The notes: generated by a model not told the origin, from the letters alone. A DNA stretch of 64,000 nucleotides from Robertkochia flava (GCF_020166515.1 NZ_JAINZT010000004.1:186001-250000); one strand, 5' to 3'. Shown: positions 41,381-52,473, numbered from the stretch's first letter. Translations and numbers: made by a program.

Positions 41381-42731
41381 GGTTTTTATAAAGGAATTTA
41401 TCAGGGCATTTCTGATCGGGATCGCCGTTTTTATTTTCGTGCTGGGGCTGAACTGGTATTACGTAGAGGATTTTTCATTAACCCTGAACCGGGAATTGTT
41501 CAGTCGTTTTATCCGGAATCAGGTGTTTTCCCTGCTGATCTACTTCGGCAACATGATCCTGATCCGGTATTTGATGCAAAAATACGGAAACAGGTTGTTT
41601 GCTGCCAGGAACATGGTTAGGGCAGTGCTGGCTTCAGTGGTGGTAACCATTGTAATGATCTTTCTGGCCAATGTGATCTTCCAGGTAGGGCTGTCGGGAA
41701 AAAGTTTCACTGAATTTCTGGAGCAGGAAAAGATTTCCTACTACAGGAACAGCCTGATCCTTTCCATGGTGATCACCTTGTTTTTCTATCTGTTTTACTT
41801 CTATAAGCATAAGAAGGAACAGCAGGTGGCAAAACAACAGGTCATTGCGGGAACCGCCACTGCCCAGTTCGATGCATTGAAGAACCAGCTGGATCCGCAT
41901 TTTCTCTTTAACAGCCTTAATGTTTTAAGCAGTCTCATTGAGGAGAATCCGGATGCGGCACAAAACTTTACCACTGCGCTCTCTAAGATCTATCGCTATG
42001 TGCTGGAGCAGAAAAATAAGGAACTGGTGCCTCTGGATGAGGAGCTGAGCTTTGCACGCACCTATATCCGTTTATTGAAAATGCGGTTTGAAGACAGTAT
42101 TCATTTTGAGGTTCCCGACAGGGCCACAGATCCAGAATATAAGGTGGTGCCGCTCTCATTGCAGTTGTTGCTGGAGAATGCTGTAAAGCACAACAGGGCG
42201 GATGCAGAATCGCCTCTGGTGATCCGGATCATTGAAAATAATGGTAGCCTTGAAGTTAGAAACAATTTACAAACTAAGCAGGTGTTGAAAAAAGGCAGTG
42301 GATTGGGTCTTAAAAATATAGCCGACCGTTATGCCCTCCTGACCAATAAACAAATGTTCGTGGATAAAACAGAAGGCGAATTCGCAGTAAGAATTCCTTT
42401 ATTGTCTAAAAAAATATCAAATATGGAATTGCAGAAAGAACACATTGAAGATAAAAGATACCGGAGGGCAAAAGAACGGGTGGAAGCTCTTAAAGGTTTT
42501 TACGGAAACCTGATCGCCTTTTGTATCGTGATTCCGGCGCTTGCCTGGATTAATTACAGAACCACGAGTTTTCCCTGGATATTTTTCCCGACCCTGGGGT
42601 GGGGATTCGGGTTGCTGATGCACGGGATGGAAGCCTATGGTTATAACCCGCTCTGGGGAAAGCGCTGGGAGGAGCGTAAAATAAGAGAATATATGGAAGA
42701 AGAACAAAACAATAAAAACCTGTACCAATGA
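41370..42731 (+). CDS. LytS-type sensor histidine kinase fused to a C-terminal 2TM domain
   Basis: A 453-residue protein. About four N-terminal membrane segments, then the His_kinase (LytS) phosphoacceptor region NQLDPHFLFNSLNVLSSLIE and a short HATPase with SLQLLLENAVKHNRAD and GSGLGLKNIADRYALL. After IPLLSKKISN (about residue 350) the chain continues with a 2TM unit: YRRAKERVEALKGFYGNL, two membrane segments and EERKIREYMEEEQ. The reading frame is continuous, so this is a true fusion. The next two genes are free-standing copies of the same 2TM unit and the fourth is a LytTR regulator. ATG 41370 is the most family-like start. Confidence 0.9.
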   Translation: MNTRVFIKEFIRAFLIGIAVFIFVLGLNWYYVEDFSLTLNRELFSRFIRNQVFSLLIYFGNMILIRYLMQKYGNRLFAARNMVRAVLASVVVTIVMIFLANVIFQVGLSGKSFTEFLEQEKISYYRNSLILSMVITLFFYLFYFYKHKKEQQVAKQQVIAGTATAQFDALKNQLDPHFLFNSLNVLSSLIEENPDAAQNFTTALSKIYRYVLEQKNKELVPLDEELSFARTYIRLLKMRFEDSIHFEVPDRATDPEYKVVPLSLQLLLENAVKHNRADAESPLVIRIIENNGSLEVRNNLQTKQVLKKGSGLGLKNIADRYALLTNKQMFVDKTEGEFAVRIPLLSKKISNMELQKEHIEDKRYRRAKERVEALKGFYGNLIAFCIVIPALAWINYRTTSFPWIFFPTLGWGFGLLMHGMEAYGYNPLWGKRWEERKIREYMEEEQNNKNLYQ

Positions 42732-43039
42732 AAGAACTAACTAAAGACGAACGTTATCAGCGGGCTAAAGACCGGGTTTATGAACTGAAAAAGTTCTACG
42801 GCAACCTCACCTCCTATATTTTTGTGGTGATCCTGCTGGCATCCATTAATTATTTTACGAATGGTTTCAGTTATCCGTGGTTTCTTTGGGTGGCTGGTTT
42901 CTGGGGGCTCGGTCTAATATTTCATGCGGCGAAGATTTATGGATTTGGACTGTTCTTTGGAAAGGATTGGGAAGATCGTAAGATCAGGCAATTTATGGAG
43001 GAAGAGGAGCACGCCGGCCGAAATCGCGGTTGGGAATAA
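42728..43039 (+). CDS. 2TM domain protein
   Basis: A 103-residue protein with the pattern of the 2TM family: YQRAKDRVYELKKFYGNLTS, membrane segments at about residues 28-48 and 58-78, and KDWEDRKIRQFMEEEE. It overlaps the kinase stop by 4 bases (ATGA-type) and shares the RAKxRVxxLKxFYGNL and WExRKIRxFME blocks with the kinase C-terminus. The family is common beside LytTR systems in Bacteroidetes; its biochemical role is unknown. Confidence 0.9.
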   Translation: MKELTKDERYQRAKDRVYELKKFYGNLTSYIFVVILLASINYFTNGFSYPWFLWVAGFWGLGLIFHAAKIYGFGLFFGKDWEDRKIRQFMEEEEHAGRNRGWE

Positions 43040-43051
43040 AATATAAAGGTT

Positions 43052-43378
43052 ATGGAATACAGATCGGAATCGTCCCACGGATCAGCTTATCAAACTGCTA
43101 AAAAGCGAGTGAATGAGCTCAAAGGATTCTATTGGCACCTTGCCATTTTTACGATCTTTCATGCTTTTCTGGTCCTGAACTATTTTTTGGGATTGGCATG
43201 GAATGAAGGATTTGGAATAGCGACCGTACTTTTAAGTTTTATAGGCTGGGGAGCCGGACTGGCTTTTCACGCCTTAAAGGTGTTCGGATTTGGAGGTTGT
43301 TTTTTAAAGAATTGGGAGGAACGCAAGATCAGGGAATTTATGGAAAATGACCTCTCGAATCATGATGAATCTAAATAA
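43052..43378 (+). CDS. 2TM domain protein, second copy
   Basis: A 108-residue paralogue of the preceding protein: YQTAKKRVNELKGFYWHLAI, two membrane segments, and NWEERKIREFMENDL. It follows the first 2TM gene by 12 bases and precedes the LytTR gene by 17 bases, so all four genes form one unit. It differs from the first copy in most loop residues, so the duplication is not recent. Confidence 0.9.
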   Translation: MEYRSESSHGSAYQTAKKRVNELKGFYWHLAIFTIFHAFLVLNYFLGLAWNEGFGIATVLLSFIGWGAGLAFHALKVFGFGGCFLKNWEERKIREFMENDLSNHDESK

Positions 43379-43395
43379 AAGTAAACCCGAATCAT

Positions 43396-44151
43396 ATGCG
43401 TGCAATTATTATTGAAGATGAGGCCCCGGCAGCCAGGAGGTTGACCAGAATGCTGGAGAAGTTTCAAATTGAGGTGACCACTTCGCTTTCTTCGGTCAGG
43501 GATGCCGTTCAATACTTCAAAGCGAATTCGGCTCCTGATCTCATATTTCTGGATATCCAGCTCTCCGATGGGTTGTCGTTTGAGATCTTTGAGAAGGTTG
43601 AGGTCTCCAGCGCCGTGATCTTTACCACGGCGTATGACGAATACGCCCTTCAGGCCTTTAAACTCAACAGCATTGATTACCTTCTCAAACCTATCGACCA
43701 GGAAGAGCTGGAGCAGGCCGTTAAAAAATACCGGCATTTTAAACCCGGAGAGCGGATGCTTCAGGTAGATTTTGAAGACATACGAAACCTCCTTGTTAAT
43801 CCTGTGGACCGGGTGTATAAAAAGCGGTTCGTGGCCAAAGTGGGGCAGCATCTTAAACTAATTCCCGTAACCGATATCGAATGCATATACAGTGAGAACA
43901 AAGGTACTTATGCACATACGGAAGACGGGAGAAACTATCTGCTCGATCAGAGTCTCGATCAACTGGAAGAAGAGCTGGATCCCGAAAAGTTCTTCAGGGT
44001 GAGCCGTAAGTTCTTTATCCATATAGAGGCAGTAAGTGATATTGTGAGTTATACCAATTCCAGGCTGCAGGTAAAATTAAAGGGCTTTCGCGAATCTGAG
44101 GTGATCGTAAGCCGGGAAAGAGTGAAGGATTTTAAGGATTGGCTGGCCTGA
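43396..44151 (+). CDS. LytTR-family response regulator
   Basis: A 251-residue protein. The receiver domain has RAIIIEDEAPAARRL (acidic pocket), LIFLDIQLSDGLSF (phosphoacceptor Asp), TTAYDEYALQAF and YLLKPID. A LytTR DNA-binding domain fills the C-terminus (FVAKVGQHLKLIPVTDIECI, then FFRVSRKFFIHIEAVSDI). It is the cognate partner of the LytS-type kinase at the start of the operon. LytTR proteins bind short direct repeats, and such a repeat is present at 41080-41109. Confidence 0.96.
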   Translation: MRAIIIEDEAPAARRLTRMLEKFQIEVTTSLSSVRDAVQYFKANSAPDLIFLDIQLSDGLSFEIFEKVEVSSAVIFTTAYDEYALQAFKLNSIDYLLKPIDQEELEQAVKKYRHFKPGERMLQVDFEDIRNLLVNPVDRVYKKRFVAKVGQHLKLIPVTDIECIYSENKGTYAHTEDGRNYLLDQSLDQLEEELDPEKFFRVSRKFFIHIEAVSDIVSYTNSRLQVKLKGFRESEVIVSRERVKDFKDWLA

Positions 44152-44164
44152 TCCTCGAATAGGA

Positions 44165-45373
44165 TCAGGAATTCTTAGGAGATTTTTCCACCCGGTTATC
44201 GTCAAATGCCGAAGGGAGCAGGCTCGGGATCATTTTTACGAACAGGGGCAGCAGTACAGCCCCGCCCGGGAGGGCGAAAATAGCCAGGGAAGGTATGGTT
44301 TTGAAGATATCCAGCAATTGGGTCCTTAGCCGTTCCCTCTCTTCCTTGTTCAGGTCCTGGGTAGCTGATTTACTGATCAGGGCTAGCAATTCCTTACTTT
44401 CGCTCAGTTCCTTCTTTAGTCGGCGCCCGTTTCTGAGGATCAGTTTTTTTACCATGACCTGGGAGTTGTCATAAAGCAGGCGGAACGGGTTGGTGTCTTT
44501 AAGGAATCCTAGCTGGTCACGGTGTTTCCGGAAAAAAGTGACCGCGTGATCCATGGAAGTTTCTATCCCTTCCGGGCTGAGTTGCAATTCGTCTCCTAAT
44601 TCCCGAAGCACGTCTTTTCGAATGGCCGACGCAGGGTGGTCCTCCAGGGCTGCCAGGCACGCCAGGTCAAAGAAATAATGATTCTCAAGAATATTAGTGT
44701 TCACCTCCAGAAGATCTTTATAACTGTAATAGTCCTTATTACCCCCTGCCGCACCATAGCGGGAGGAGGTTTCCAGTAGTTGCAGAAGCCGCTGATTGTA
44801 TACCGAGTTGGTGTTCTTCGCGTCGATCACATGGTAGCTGAGGTTCATGATGATCTGCTCCAGCCGCTGTTCATTGCGCTTGAGGTTGCGCTCGCCATGC
44901 AGGTACCTCTGGAAATTAAGCACGTCTGTGAACAGCATGGAATTGGTAAGCATCTGGTTAAATGCCCGGGAAATAATATTGTCATTCAGGCTGATACGCT
45001 GGTGCAGGAGATATTCCAGCTGGTGCGAGGTCTTTCTTCCGGCCAGGAGTCGGTCGAAAAAGGAAAACTCTTCAATGTGTAGTAGCTGGTAAAAAACAGA
45101 GAGGTCCTCCAGGAAGTCGTTGAATCCGGCCTCCCGGCCCTTGTTTAACAGGTAAACATGATAGAGCGCACTTAACAGGTTGATCTTTGCTTTTTCCTCC
45201 TCAGAGATCAGTGCAGGAACAGGGATCCCTTTAAGGGTGCTGATGTTGATGCCATAGATGAATCCCATCGAACGGAAATGCTGGTAGAATTCCAGTTCGC
45301 TGTTCAGGTTGGAGGGGGCTTTGCGAAGCAAAGACCCGAATTTTTCGATCCATCCCTGTGCAGAGGGGTTCAT
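44165..45373 (-). CDS. LETM1-related biofilm-associated protein
   Basis: A 402-residue protein. The N-terminal 300 residues are helical with no clear motif (for example GWIEKFGSLLRKAPSNLN). The C-terminus, LLDIFKTIPSLAIFALPGGA followed by VLLPLFVKMIPSLLPSAF, matches the LETM1-related domain that in mitochondria supports ion exchange. The flavobacterial family is annotated as biofilm-associated; I know no biochemical function. It ends 14 bases from the LytTR gene's stop, convergent. Confidence 0.82.
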   Translation of the reverse strand: MNPSAQGWIEKFGSLLRKAPSNLNSELEFYQHFRSMGFIYGINISTLKGIPVPALISEEEKAKINLLSALYHVYLLNKGREAGFNDFLEDLSVFYQLLHIEEFSFFDRLLAGRKTSHQLEYLLHQRISLNDNIISRAFNQMLTNSMLFTDVLNFQRYLHGERNLKRNEQRLEQIIMNLSYHVIDAKNTNSVYNQRLLQLLETSSRYGAAGGNKDYYSYKDLLEVNTNILENHYFFDLACLAALEDHPASAIRKDVLRELGDELQLSPEGIETSMDHAVTFFRKHRDQLGFLKDTNPFRLLYDNSQVMVKKLILRNGRRLKKELSESKELLALISKSATQDLNKEERERLRTQLLDIFKTIPSLAIFALPGGAVLLPLFVKMIPSLLPSAFDDNRVEKSPKNS

Positions 45374-45462
45374 ATGCTCTTGTCTTTAGATGGGGATAAA
45401 ATTACAACCTTATGGATAATCCCGGGAAAAGAAGATGTAATTACTTCGTTGTGGTAAACAAA

Positions 45463-45485
45463 AAAGACGCCATAAGGGCGTCTTT
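45463..45485 (-). terminator. Terminator after DUF2911 gene
   Basis: AAAGACGC-CATAAGG-GCGTCTTT stem with an A run (45459-45464), giving T on the minus strand. It lies 26 bases beyond the DUF2911 stop. Confidence 0.85.
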
Positions 45486-45510
45486 AATGTGTTTACATGC
45501 AGGGGTGTCT

Positions 45511-46059
45511 TTACTGGACTGCCTTAAATGGTACAGAGACTCTGGTGGTTCCCCATCCCATGTGCATGTTGGCCCCCTCCTGGGTAGGCTCAAATGCTAT
45601 GGAAAAAGCATCCAGGGATTTACTGTCATTTCCTGCTGGCACATTAAAACGAACCACATCCTTGCTTTCGTCATAATTGTAAGCCCCCCAAACGTCGGTG
45701 TCGCTGTTCAGGATAATTGTCCATTCATCCTTTCCGGGAATGCTGAACAGAGAATAGGTGCCGGCTTTCACGGTTTGATCGCCCAGCATCATATCCTGGT
45801 AGAGGTGAACCTCAGTGGCCTCATTGGCTCCGGTTCTCCAGACTTCTCCGAAAGGAGCCAGGTCAACTCCGATCTGCCGCCCTTTTAGCTGGGGTCTGGA
45901 ATATACGACCTTGATCAGAGGCGCAGCGCCCCGTTCCGGTCTGTAATAAGAAATATCGGCCGGACTTTTATCGAGTCCGCTGAATTCCTGGGCACTTAAT
46001 TCGCTGCTGAGCCCCATAACCACAGCGAGAAAGAAAACAGTAAAAATGTTCCTGATCAT
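45511..46059 (-). CDS. DUF2911 domain-containing exported protein
   Basis: A 182-residue protein with a signal peptide (MIRNIFTVFFLAVVMGLSSE). The family shows ISYYRPERGAAPLIKVVYSR, LVPFGEVWRTGANEATE-like (LAPFGEVWRTGANEATEVHL) and GTYSLFSIPGKDEWTIILN. It is one of the commonest Bacteroidetes periplasmic families, of unknown biochemical function. The ATG at 46059 is taken; an upstream frame adds 14 residues without purpose. Confidence 0.9.
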   Translation of the reverse strand: MIRNIFTVFFLAVVMGLSSELSAQEFSGLDKSPADISYYRPERGAAPLIKVVYSRPQLKGRQIGVDLAPFGEVWRTGANEATEVHLYQDMMLGDQTVKAGTYSLFSIPGKDEWTIILNSDTDVWGAYNYDESKDVVRFNVPAGNDSKSLDAFSIAFEPTQEGANMHMGWGTTRVSVPFKAVQ

Positions 46060-46328
46060 AATGATGGTGATTTTAATTTGAAATAAAACTACAAAAACCA
46101 ACGCGTATCCCCCAGTAAAATTGTGATCATCTTTGTTTTTGGGAGCATCTTTTTTGAGTGCTTACTTACGAATTGGCAGATTTTTGAGAGGGAACCGTGG
46201 ATTTACAAAGAAATAGTAAGTATTATTATTGTTTTAATTTCAATTGTAAATCAATTAATGATTATTGGTTTAAAATATAAATACAAAGAATCATATTTGT
46301 TATGTATTGAAATCTAAATAACAACCTT

Positions 46329-47999
46329 ATGTGTGGAATTGTTTGTGCCTTTGAGCTGAAAAGAAGTGCTGAGGTCCTCCGGCCTCAGATCCTGGATATG
46401 TCTAAAAAGATCCGTCATCGCGGACCCGACTGGAGTGGAATTTACAGTAATGAAAAGGTGATCATGGCTCATGAACGTCTGGCTATTGTGGATCCGGCGT
46501 CAGGGAAGCAACCCCTGGTGAGCCCCGATGGAAAATTAATTCTCGCAGCCAACGGGGAAATATATAACCACAGGGAACTCAGAAAGGAGCTGGAGGGGGT
46601 TTATGATTTTAAGACCGGATCCGACTGTGAAGTGATTCTCGGGCTGTATAAAAAATACGGAATGGATTTCCTGGATAAGCTGAACGGGATCTTCGGATTT
46701 GTACTTTATGATGTTGATAAGGATGTTTACCTGATCTCCCGGGATCATATGGGTATTATTCCGTTGTATACAGGAAGGGATCGTGAGGGTACATTTTATG
46801 TAGCTTCTGAGTTAAAGGCACTCGAAGGGGTGTGCAGCACCATAGAACTTTTTCCACCGGGGCATCGTTTCGGGTCTGATACAAAGGAACTGGTGCGCTG
46901 GTATGAAAGGGATTGGATGGATTACGAGGCAGTGAAGGAAAATAAAAGCAGCATTGCAGAGCTAAAGGATGCTCTGGAGGCTGCCGTGCATCGGCAGTTG
47001 ATGAGTGATGTGCCCTATGGGGTGCTCTTATCCGGAGGGTTGGATTCTTCGGTTACTTCGGCCATTGCCAAGAAGTATGCAGCCAAACGAATAGAGAGTG
47101 ATGACACCAAGGAGGCGTGGTGGCCTCAGTTACATTCGTTTTCCGTTGGGCTGGAAGGATCTCCGGACCTCAAGGCGGCCAGAGCCGTGGCTGACCATAT
47201 AGGAACGATCCATCACGAGATCATTTTTACCCTTCAGGAAGGATTGGATGCTATTCGCGATGTGATCTATCACTTGGAAACTTATGATATCACCACCGTG
47301 CGTGCCTCCACTCCAATGTACCTGATGGCGCGGGTGATTCGTTCGATGGGAATCAAAATGGTGCTTTCAGGAGAAGGCGCAGATGAATTATTCGGGGGGT
47401 ATTTGTATTTCCATAAGGCGCCTACGGCAAAGGATTTTCATGAGGAGACGGTGCGAAAGCTGGATAAGCTGCACATGTACGATTGTCTTCGAGCCAATAA
47501 ATCACTGGCGGCCTGGGGGGTGGAAGGCCGGGTGCCCTTCCTGGATAAGGAATTTATGGATGTTGCCATGCGCATGAATCCCGATGATAAGATGATCAAC
47601 GGGGAACGCATGGAGAAATGGCTGATCAGAAAGGCTTTTGAAGATTACCTGCCTGCAAGTGTGGCCTGGCGGCAGAAAGAACAGTTTTCTGACGGGGTTG
47701 GATACAGTTGGATAGACACCCTGAAAGCCGTAGTGGAAGAACAGGTAACCGATGAGCAAATGGCCAACGCGTCCTACCGTTTCCCTATTCAGACACCTGG
47801 CAGTAAGGAAGAGTACTTCTACAGGAGTATTTTTGAGGAGCACTTTCCTTCGGATGCTGCAGCGCTGAGCGTGCCTTCCGTGCCCTCTGTAGCTTGTAGT
47901 ACTCCCGTAGCACTGGAATGGGATGAGGCATTTAAAAATATGAATGACCCTAGTGGAAGAGCAGTGGCATTTGTCCATGAAGAGGCCTATGTGAAGTGA
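46329..47999 (+). CDS. asnB: Asparagine synthase (glutamine-hydrolysing), AsnB
   Basis: A 556-residue enzyme. MCGIVCAFE puts Cys2 as the glutaminase nucleophile; RHRGPDWSGI and NGEIYNHRELR complete that domain. The synthetase domain has LLSGGLDSSVTSAIAKKYA (ATP-binding) and SGEGADELFGGYLYFHKAP. It makes asparagine from aspartate and glutamine. Length and domain order match AsnB of E. coli. The C-terminal tail is rich in Ser, Pro and Ala. A 270-base AT-rich upstream region holds no confident promoter or other gene. Confidence 0.97.
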   Translation: MCGIVCAFELKRSAEVLRPQILDMSKKIRHRGPDWSGIYSNEKVIMAHERLAIVDPASGKQPLVSPDGKLILAANGEIYNHRELRKELEGVYDFKTGSDCEVILGLYKKYGMDFLDKLNGIFGFVLYDVDKDVYLISRDHMGIIPLYTGRDREGTFYVASELKALEGVCSTIELFPPGHRFGSDTKELVRWYERDWMDYEAVKENKSSIAELKDALEAAVHRQLMSDVPYGVLLSGGLDSSVTSAIAKKYAAKRIESDDTKEAWWPQLHSFSVGLEGSPDLKAARAVADHIGTIHHEIIFTLQEGLDAIRDVIYHLETYDITTVRASTPMYLMARVIRSMGIKMVLSGEGADELFGGYLYFHKAPTAKDFHEETVRKLDKLHMYDCLRANKSLAAWGVEGRVPFLDKEFMDVAMRMNPDDKMINGERMEKWLIRKAFEDYLPASVAWRQKEQFSDGVGYSWIDTLKAVVEEQVTDEQMANASYRFPIQTPGSKEEYFYRSIFEEHFPSDAAALSVPSVPSVACSTPVALEWDEAFKNMNDPSGRAVAFVHEEAYVK

Positions 48000-48028
48000 T
48001 TTAGCGAGTTGTTTGTCAGTGTTTTGAG

Positions 48029-48055
48029 AAAAAGGGAGCCATTGGCTCCCTTTTT
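48029..48055 (+). terminator. Terminator after asnB
   Basis: AAAAAGGGAGCC-ATT-GGCTCCCTTTTT perfect stem with T run, 30 bases after the asnB stop. Confidence 0.9.
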
Positions 48056-48104
48056 CCACAATTGATGTTAATAACTTGGAGGCTTTAAGGGGCTGTAAAT
48101 CCCA

Positions 48105-48131
48105 TTGTTTGGCTGTGTTTTGTTATATTTG
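48105..48131 (+). promoter_or_regulatory. Promoter of gyrB (-33 TTG and -7 TATATTTG)
   Basis: TTG at 48105-48107 and TATATTTG at 48124-48131 with a 16-base spacer. This is close to the flavobacterial -33/-7 arrangement. The ATG is at 48168, leaving a leader of about 30 bases. Confidence 0.6.
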
Positions 48132-48164
48132 TCTGTTTGACAAAACGACCTAATATCTTAATAG

Positions 48165-50108
<1,944 letters not shown>

Positions 50109-50130
50109 GTAAAATTTTCATATTATTGTA

Positions 50131-50165
50131 AAATAAAACCCACTTTTTAGGTGGGTTTTATTTTT
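50131..50165 (+). terminator. Terminator after gyrB
   Basis: AAATAAAACCCAC-TTTTTAG-GTGGGTTTTATTT stem followed by T. It lies 22 bases after the gyrB stop. Confidence 0.88.
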
Positions 50166-50193
50166 GATGTCTACAACAATCTAAATGCTTTTT

Positions 50194-51204
50194 ATGAAAA
50201 AGATCCTGCTTATGGTTTTCCTGGGCGTCTCAGCAATGCTCCAGGCTCAGAATGATTTTGATGTAATTCTTGCTGCGGGGGTGGATGACGCACAGCGGTT
50301 TGCTTCAGACTACCTCAAACCCGGAACAAACGGACTGATGTACAGTATGAATAATGGGTGGTTTAACAGCGGCGAGGCTAAGCCTTTTTTAGGGTTTGAG
50401 GTCTCTGTGATCGCAAATGGCGCTTTGGTAAAAGACAGTCATCGCCAGTTTACCATGAATGTTGCGGATTATGAAAATATCACTTTTACCGATGGGGCTT
50501 CTTCAAAAATGGTGGCTACAGCCCTTGGGGAAAATAATCCTGATATCGATGTTGTTCTCACCTATGACGACCCGATCTTTGGAGATCAGACCGTGGAGGT
50601 CACCCTTCCAGATGGTATTGGTACCTCGGCATCTCTGATTCCTTCGGCTTTTTTACAGGTAGGCGTGGGCTTATTTAAAGGGACAGAATTGAAAGCGAGA
50701 TTCGTGCCTAAAGTCCAGTTCGATGAAGTGTCTACAGAATTGTATGGGATTGGGTTGCAGCATGAGTTCACCAAATGGCTTCCGGCAGATAAGCTTCTTC
50801 CGGTTGCGGTTTCCGGATTGGTGGCCTATACTTCCCTGAACGGATCTTATGATTTCACCGCTTCATCGGGAATAGAAGGGGAGGATCAGCGCGTGGAAAA
50901 CAAAACTCATACCTGGTTGTTCGAGGGTATCGTGAGTACGAGGCTTCCTGTCATTAACTTTTATGGGGCTTTGGGTTATATAAAGGGCGAGTCGGCCTCT
51001 GATATTCTTGGAACCTACAGGGTAACAAACGGATTGTTAACCACGGAGGATATTGTGGATCCCTTCTCTGTTCAAAGTGAAATAAGCGGCATGCGCGCTA
51101 CTCTGGGAACCAAGTTAAAACTTGCATTATTCAGGCTGAACCTGGATTACACCTTTGCAGAATTCGACAGTTTTTCTGTAGGGCTGAATTTCGGGCTCAG
51201 GTAA
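50194..51204 (+). CDS. DUF6588 family outer-membrane-type protein
   Basis: A 336-residue protein with a signal peptide (MKKILLMVFLGVSAMLQAQ). The mature chain starts NDFDVILAAGVDDAQRFASD and has alternating strands that end at a C-terminal aromatic/strand pattern (DSFSVGLNFGLR), suggesting an outer-membrane beta barrel. I recognise DUF6588 from the DAQRFASDYLKPGTNGLMYS pattern. Function is unknown. The ATG at 50194 is taken; an ATG nine bases upstream is possible. A hairpin at 51267 closes the unit. Confidence 0.8.
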   Translation: MKKILLMVFLGVSAMLQAQNDFDVILAAGVDDAQRFASDYLKPGTNGLMYSMNNGWFNSGEAKPFLGFEVSVIANGALVKDSHRQFTMNVADYENITFTDGASSKMVATALGENNPDIDVVLTYDDPIFGDQTVEVTLPDGIGTSASLIPSAFLQVGVGLFKGTELKARFVPKVQFDEVSTELYGIGLQHEFTKWLPADKLLPVAVSGLVAYTSLNGSYDFTASSGIEGEDQRVENKTHTWLFEGIVSTRLPVINFYGALGYIKGESASDILGTYRVTNGLLTTEDIVDPFSVQSEISGMRATLGTKLKLALFRLNLDYTFAEFDSFSVGLNFGLR

Positions 51205-51266
51205 AAAAAAAGGGAGGGTGTATAGTGCCTTTTTGAATTACCAAAGCTTAGATATTCAAAATTTAA

Positions 51267-51305
51267 AGGGGCCTTCTGCGTCGTGTAGGAGGCCTCTCCG
51301 TTTTC
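51267..51305 (+). terminator. Terminator-like hairpin after DUF6588 gene
   Basis: AGGGGCCTTCT pairs with AGGAGGCCTCT (wobbles included) around a 10-base loop, followed by CCGTTTT. The T tail is weak. Confidence 0.55.
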
Positions 51306-51466
51306 CGGGATGGCATCCAGAATGGAAATATCTGCTTTCGGGTCTGTTCGGGTACTCCTGCTAGCCGCTTTCTTTCCGGAAGAGGGACTTTTAAGGGGTG
51401 GTCAATAAATTGGTGCCCAGAAGGGATTTAGCAGCGATCTTTTGCAGTCGATTATGTTAAATTTAC

Positions 51467-51474
51467 TAGCTTTG
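51467..51474 (+). promoter_or_regulatory. Bacteroidetes -7 element upstream of mdh
   Basis: TAGCTTTG matches TAnnTTTG. A TTG upstream lies 22 bases away. The ATG at 51515 leaves a leader of about 34 bases. A nearby CGTCTAAA at 51489 lacks a matching -35 and is not used as an ECF site. Confidence 0.5.
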
Positions 51475-51514
51475 TGATCGCTTAAATCAACGTCTAAATT
51501 ATAATCTTAATTAT

Positions 51515-52441
51515 ATGAAAGTAACAGTAGTAGGTGCAGGAGCCGTTGGAGCAAGTTGTGCCGAGTACATTGCTATTAAAAATTTCGCCTCTGAGGTGGT
51601 TTTAGTGGATATCAAGGAAGGTTTTGCCGAAGGAAAGGCTATGGACCTCATGCAAACCGCTTCTCTTAACGGATTTGATACTAAAATTACCGGTACCACC
51701 GGCGATTACTCGAAAACTGCAGGAAGTGACATTGCCGTGATTACCAGCGGTATTCCAAGAAAACCCGGAATGACCCGTGAAGAACTTATCGGGATCAATG
51801 CCGGCATTGTTAAAGATGTGGCGTCCAACCTGGTTAAGCATTCTCCTGATGTGATCCTGATCGTGGTAAGTAACCCTATGGATACCATGACTTACCTGGC
51901 TCATAAAGTAGCCGGTCTTCCTGAAAACAGGATCATCGGGATGGGAGGAGCCCTGGATAGTGCACGGTTTAAATACAGACTGGCAGAGGCTCTTGAAGCC
52001 CCGATCTCTGACGTAGATGGTATGGTGATCGGTGGGCATAGTGATACAGGAATGCTTCCGCTGACCCGTCTGGCTACCAGAAATTCTGTTCCTGTTTCCA
52101 AATTCCTTTCCGAAGAGCGTCTTGAGCAAGTAAAAGAAGATACAAAAGTGGGAGGGGCTACCCTTACCAAACTTCTTGGTACCAGTGCCTGGTATGCTCC
52201 CGGAGCAGCAGTGTCGGCTCTGGTTCAGGCTATTGCCTGCGACCAGCAGAAAATGTTCCCTTGTTCTGTTAAACTTAACGGGGAATACGGTTTGAACGAC
52301 ATCTGTATCGGGGCCCCTGTGATCATTGGTCGAAACGGAATTGAGAAAATAGTGGAGATCGAACTGGATGAAAAAGAACAGCAAAAACTGTCAGAAAGTG
52401 CAGATGGTGTAAGAAAAACCAATGCCCTTTTAGAGGTTTAG
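51515..52441 (+). CDS. mdh: Malate dehydrogenase
   Basis: A 308-residue NAD-dependent enzyme of the lactate/malate dehydrogenase family. VVGAGAVGASCAEYIAIK is the dinucleotide loop; IPRKPGMTREELIGINAGI carries the substrate Arg positions; VVSNPMDTMTYLAHKVAG and GGHSDTGMLPLTRLATR hold the second Arg and the catalytic His. The Arg in the PRKPGMTR loop points to malate rather than lactate. It completes the citric acid cycle. Confidence 0.95.
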   Translation: MKVTVVGAGAVGASCAEYIAIKNFASEVVLVDIKEGFAEGKAMDLMQTASLNGFDTKITGTTGDYSKTAGSDIAVITSGIPRKPGMTREELIGINAGIVKDVASNLVKHSPDVILIVVSNPMDTMTYLAHKVAGLPENRIIGMGGALDSARFKYRLAEALEAPISDVDGMVIGGHSDTGMLPLTRLATRNSVPVSKFLSEERLEQVKEDTKVGGATLTKLLGTSAWYAPGAAVSALVQAIACDQQKMFPCSVKLNGEYGLNDICIGAPVIIGRNGIEKIVEIELDEKEQQKLSESADGVRKTNALLEV

Positions 52442-52473
52442 TTTACCTTACGATAGGTAACATATTAAGAATC

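Larger units (their letters stand above)
51205..51514. other. 310-base gap between DUF6588 gene and mdh
   Basis: It holds a terminator-like hairpin (51267-51297) and the mdh promoter (51467-51474). In the middle I find no reading frame or RNA signature. Confidence 0.6.

Noticed and set aside
46123-46317. 64-codon frame upstream of asnB
   Set aside because: Needs a non-ATG start, sits in AT-rich DNA, and its Ile/Leu/Tyr content is what such DNA gives by chance. The region is better read as asnB leader.
51485-51500. CGTCTAAA before mdh as an ECF promoter
   Set aside because: No GTAAC or similar -35 at 16-17 bases upstream, and a normal TAGCTTTG element explains transcription.
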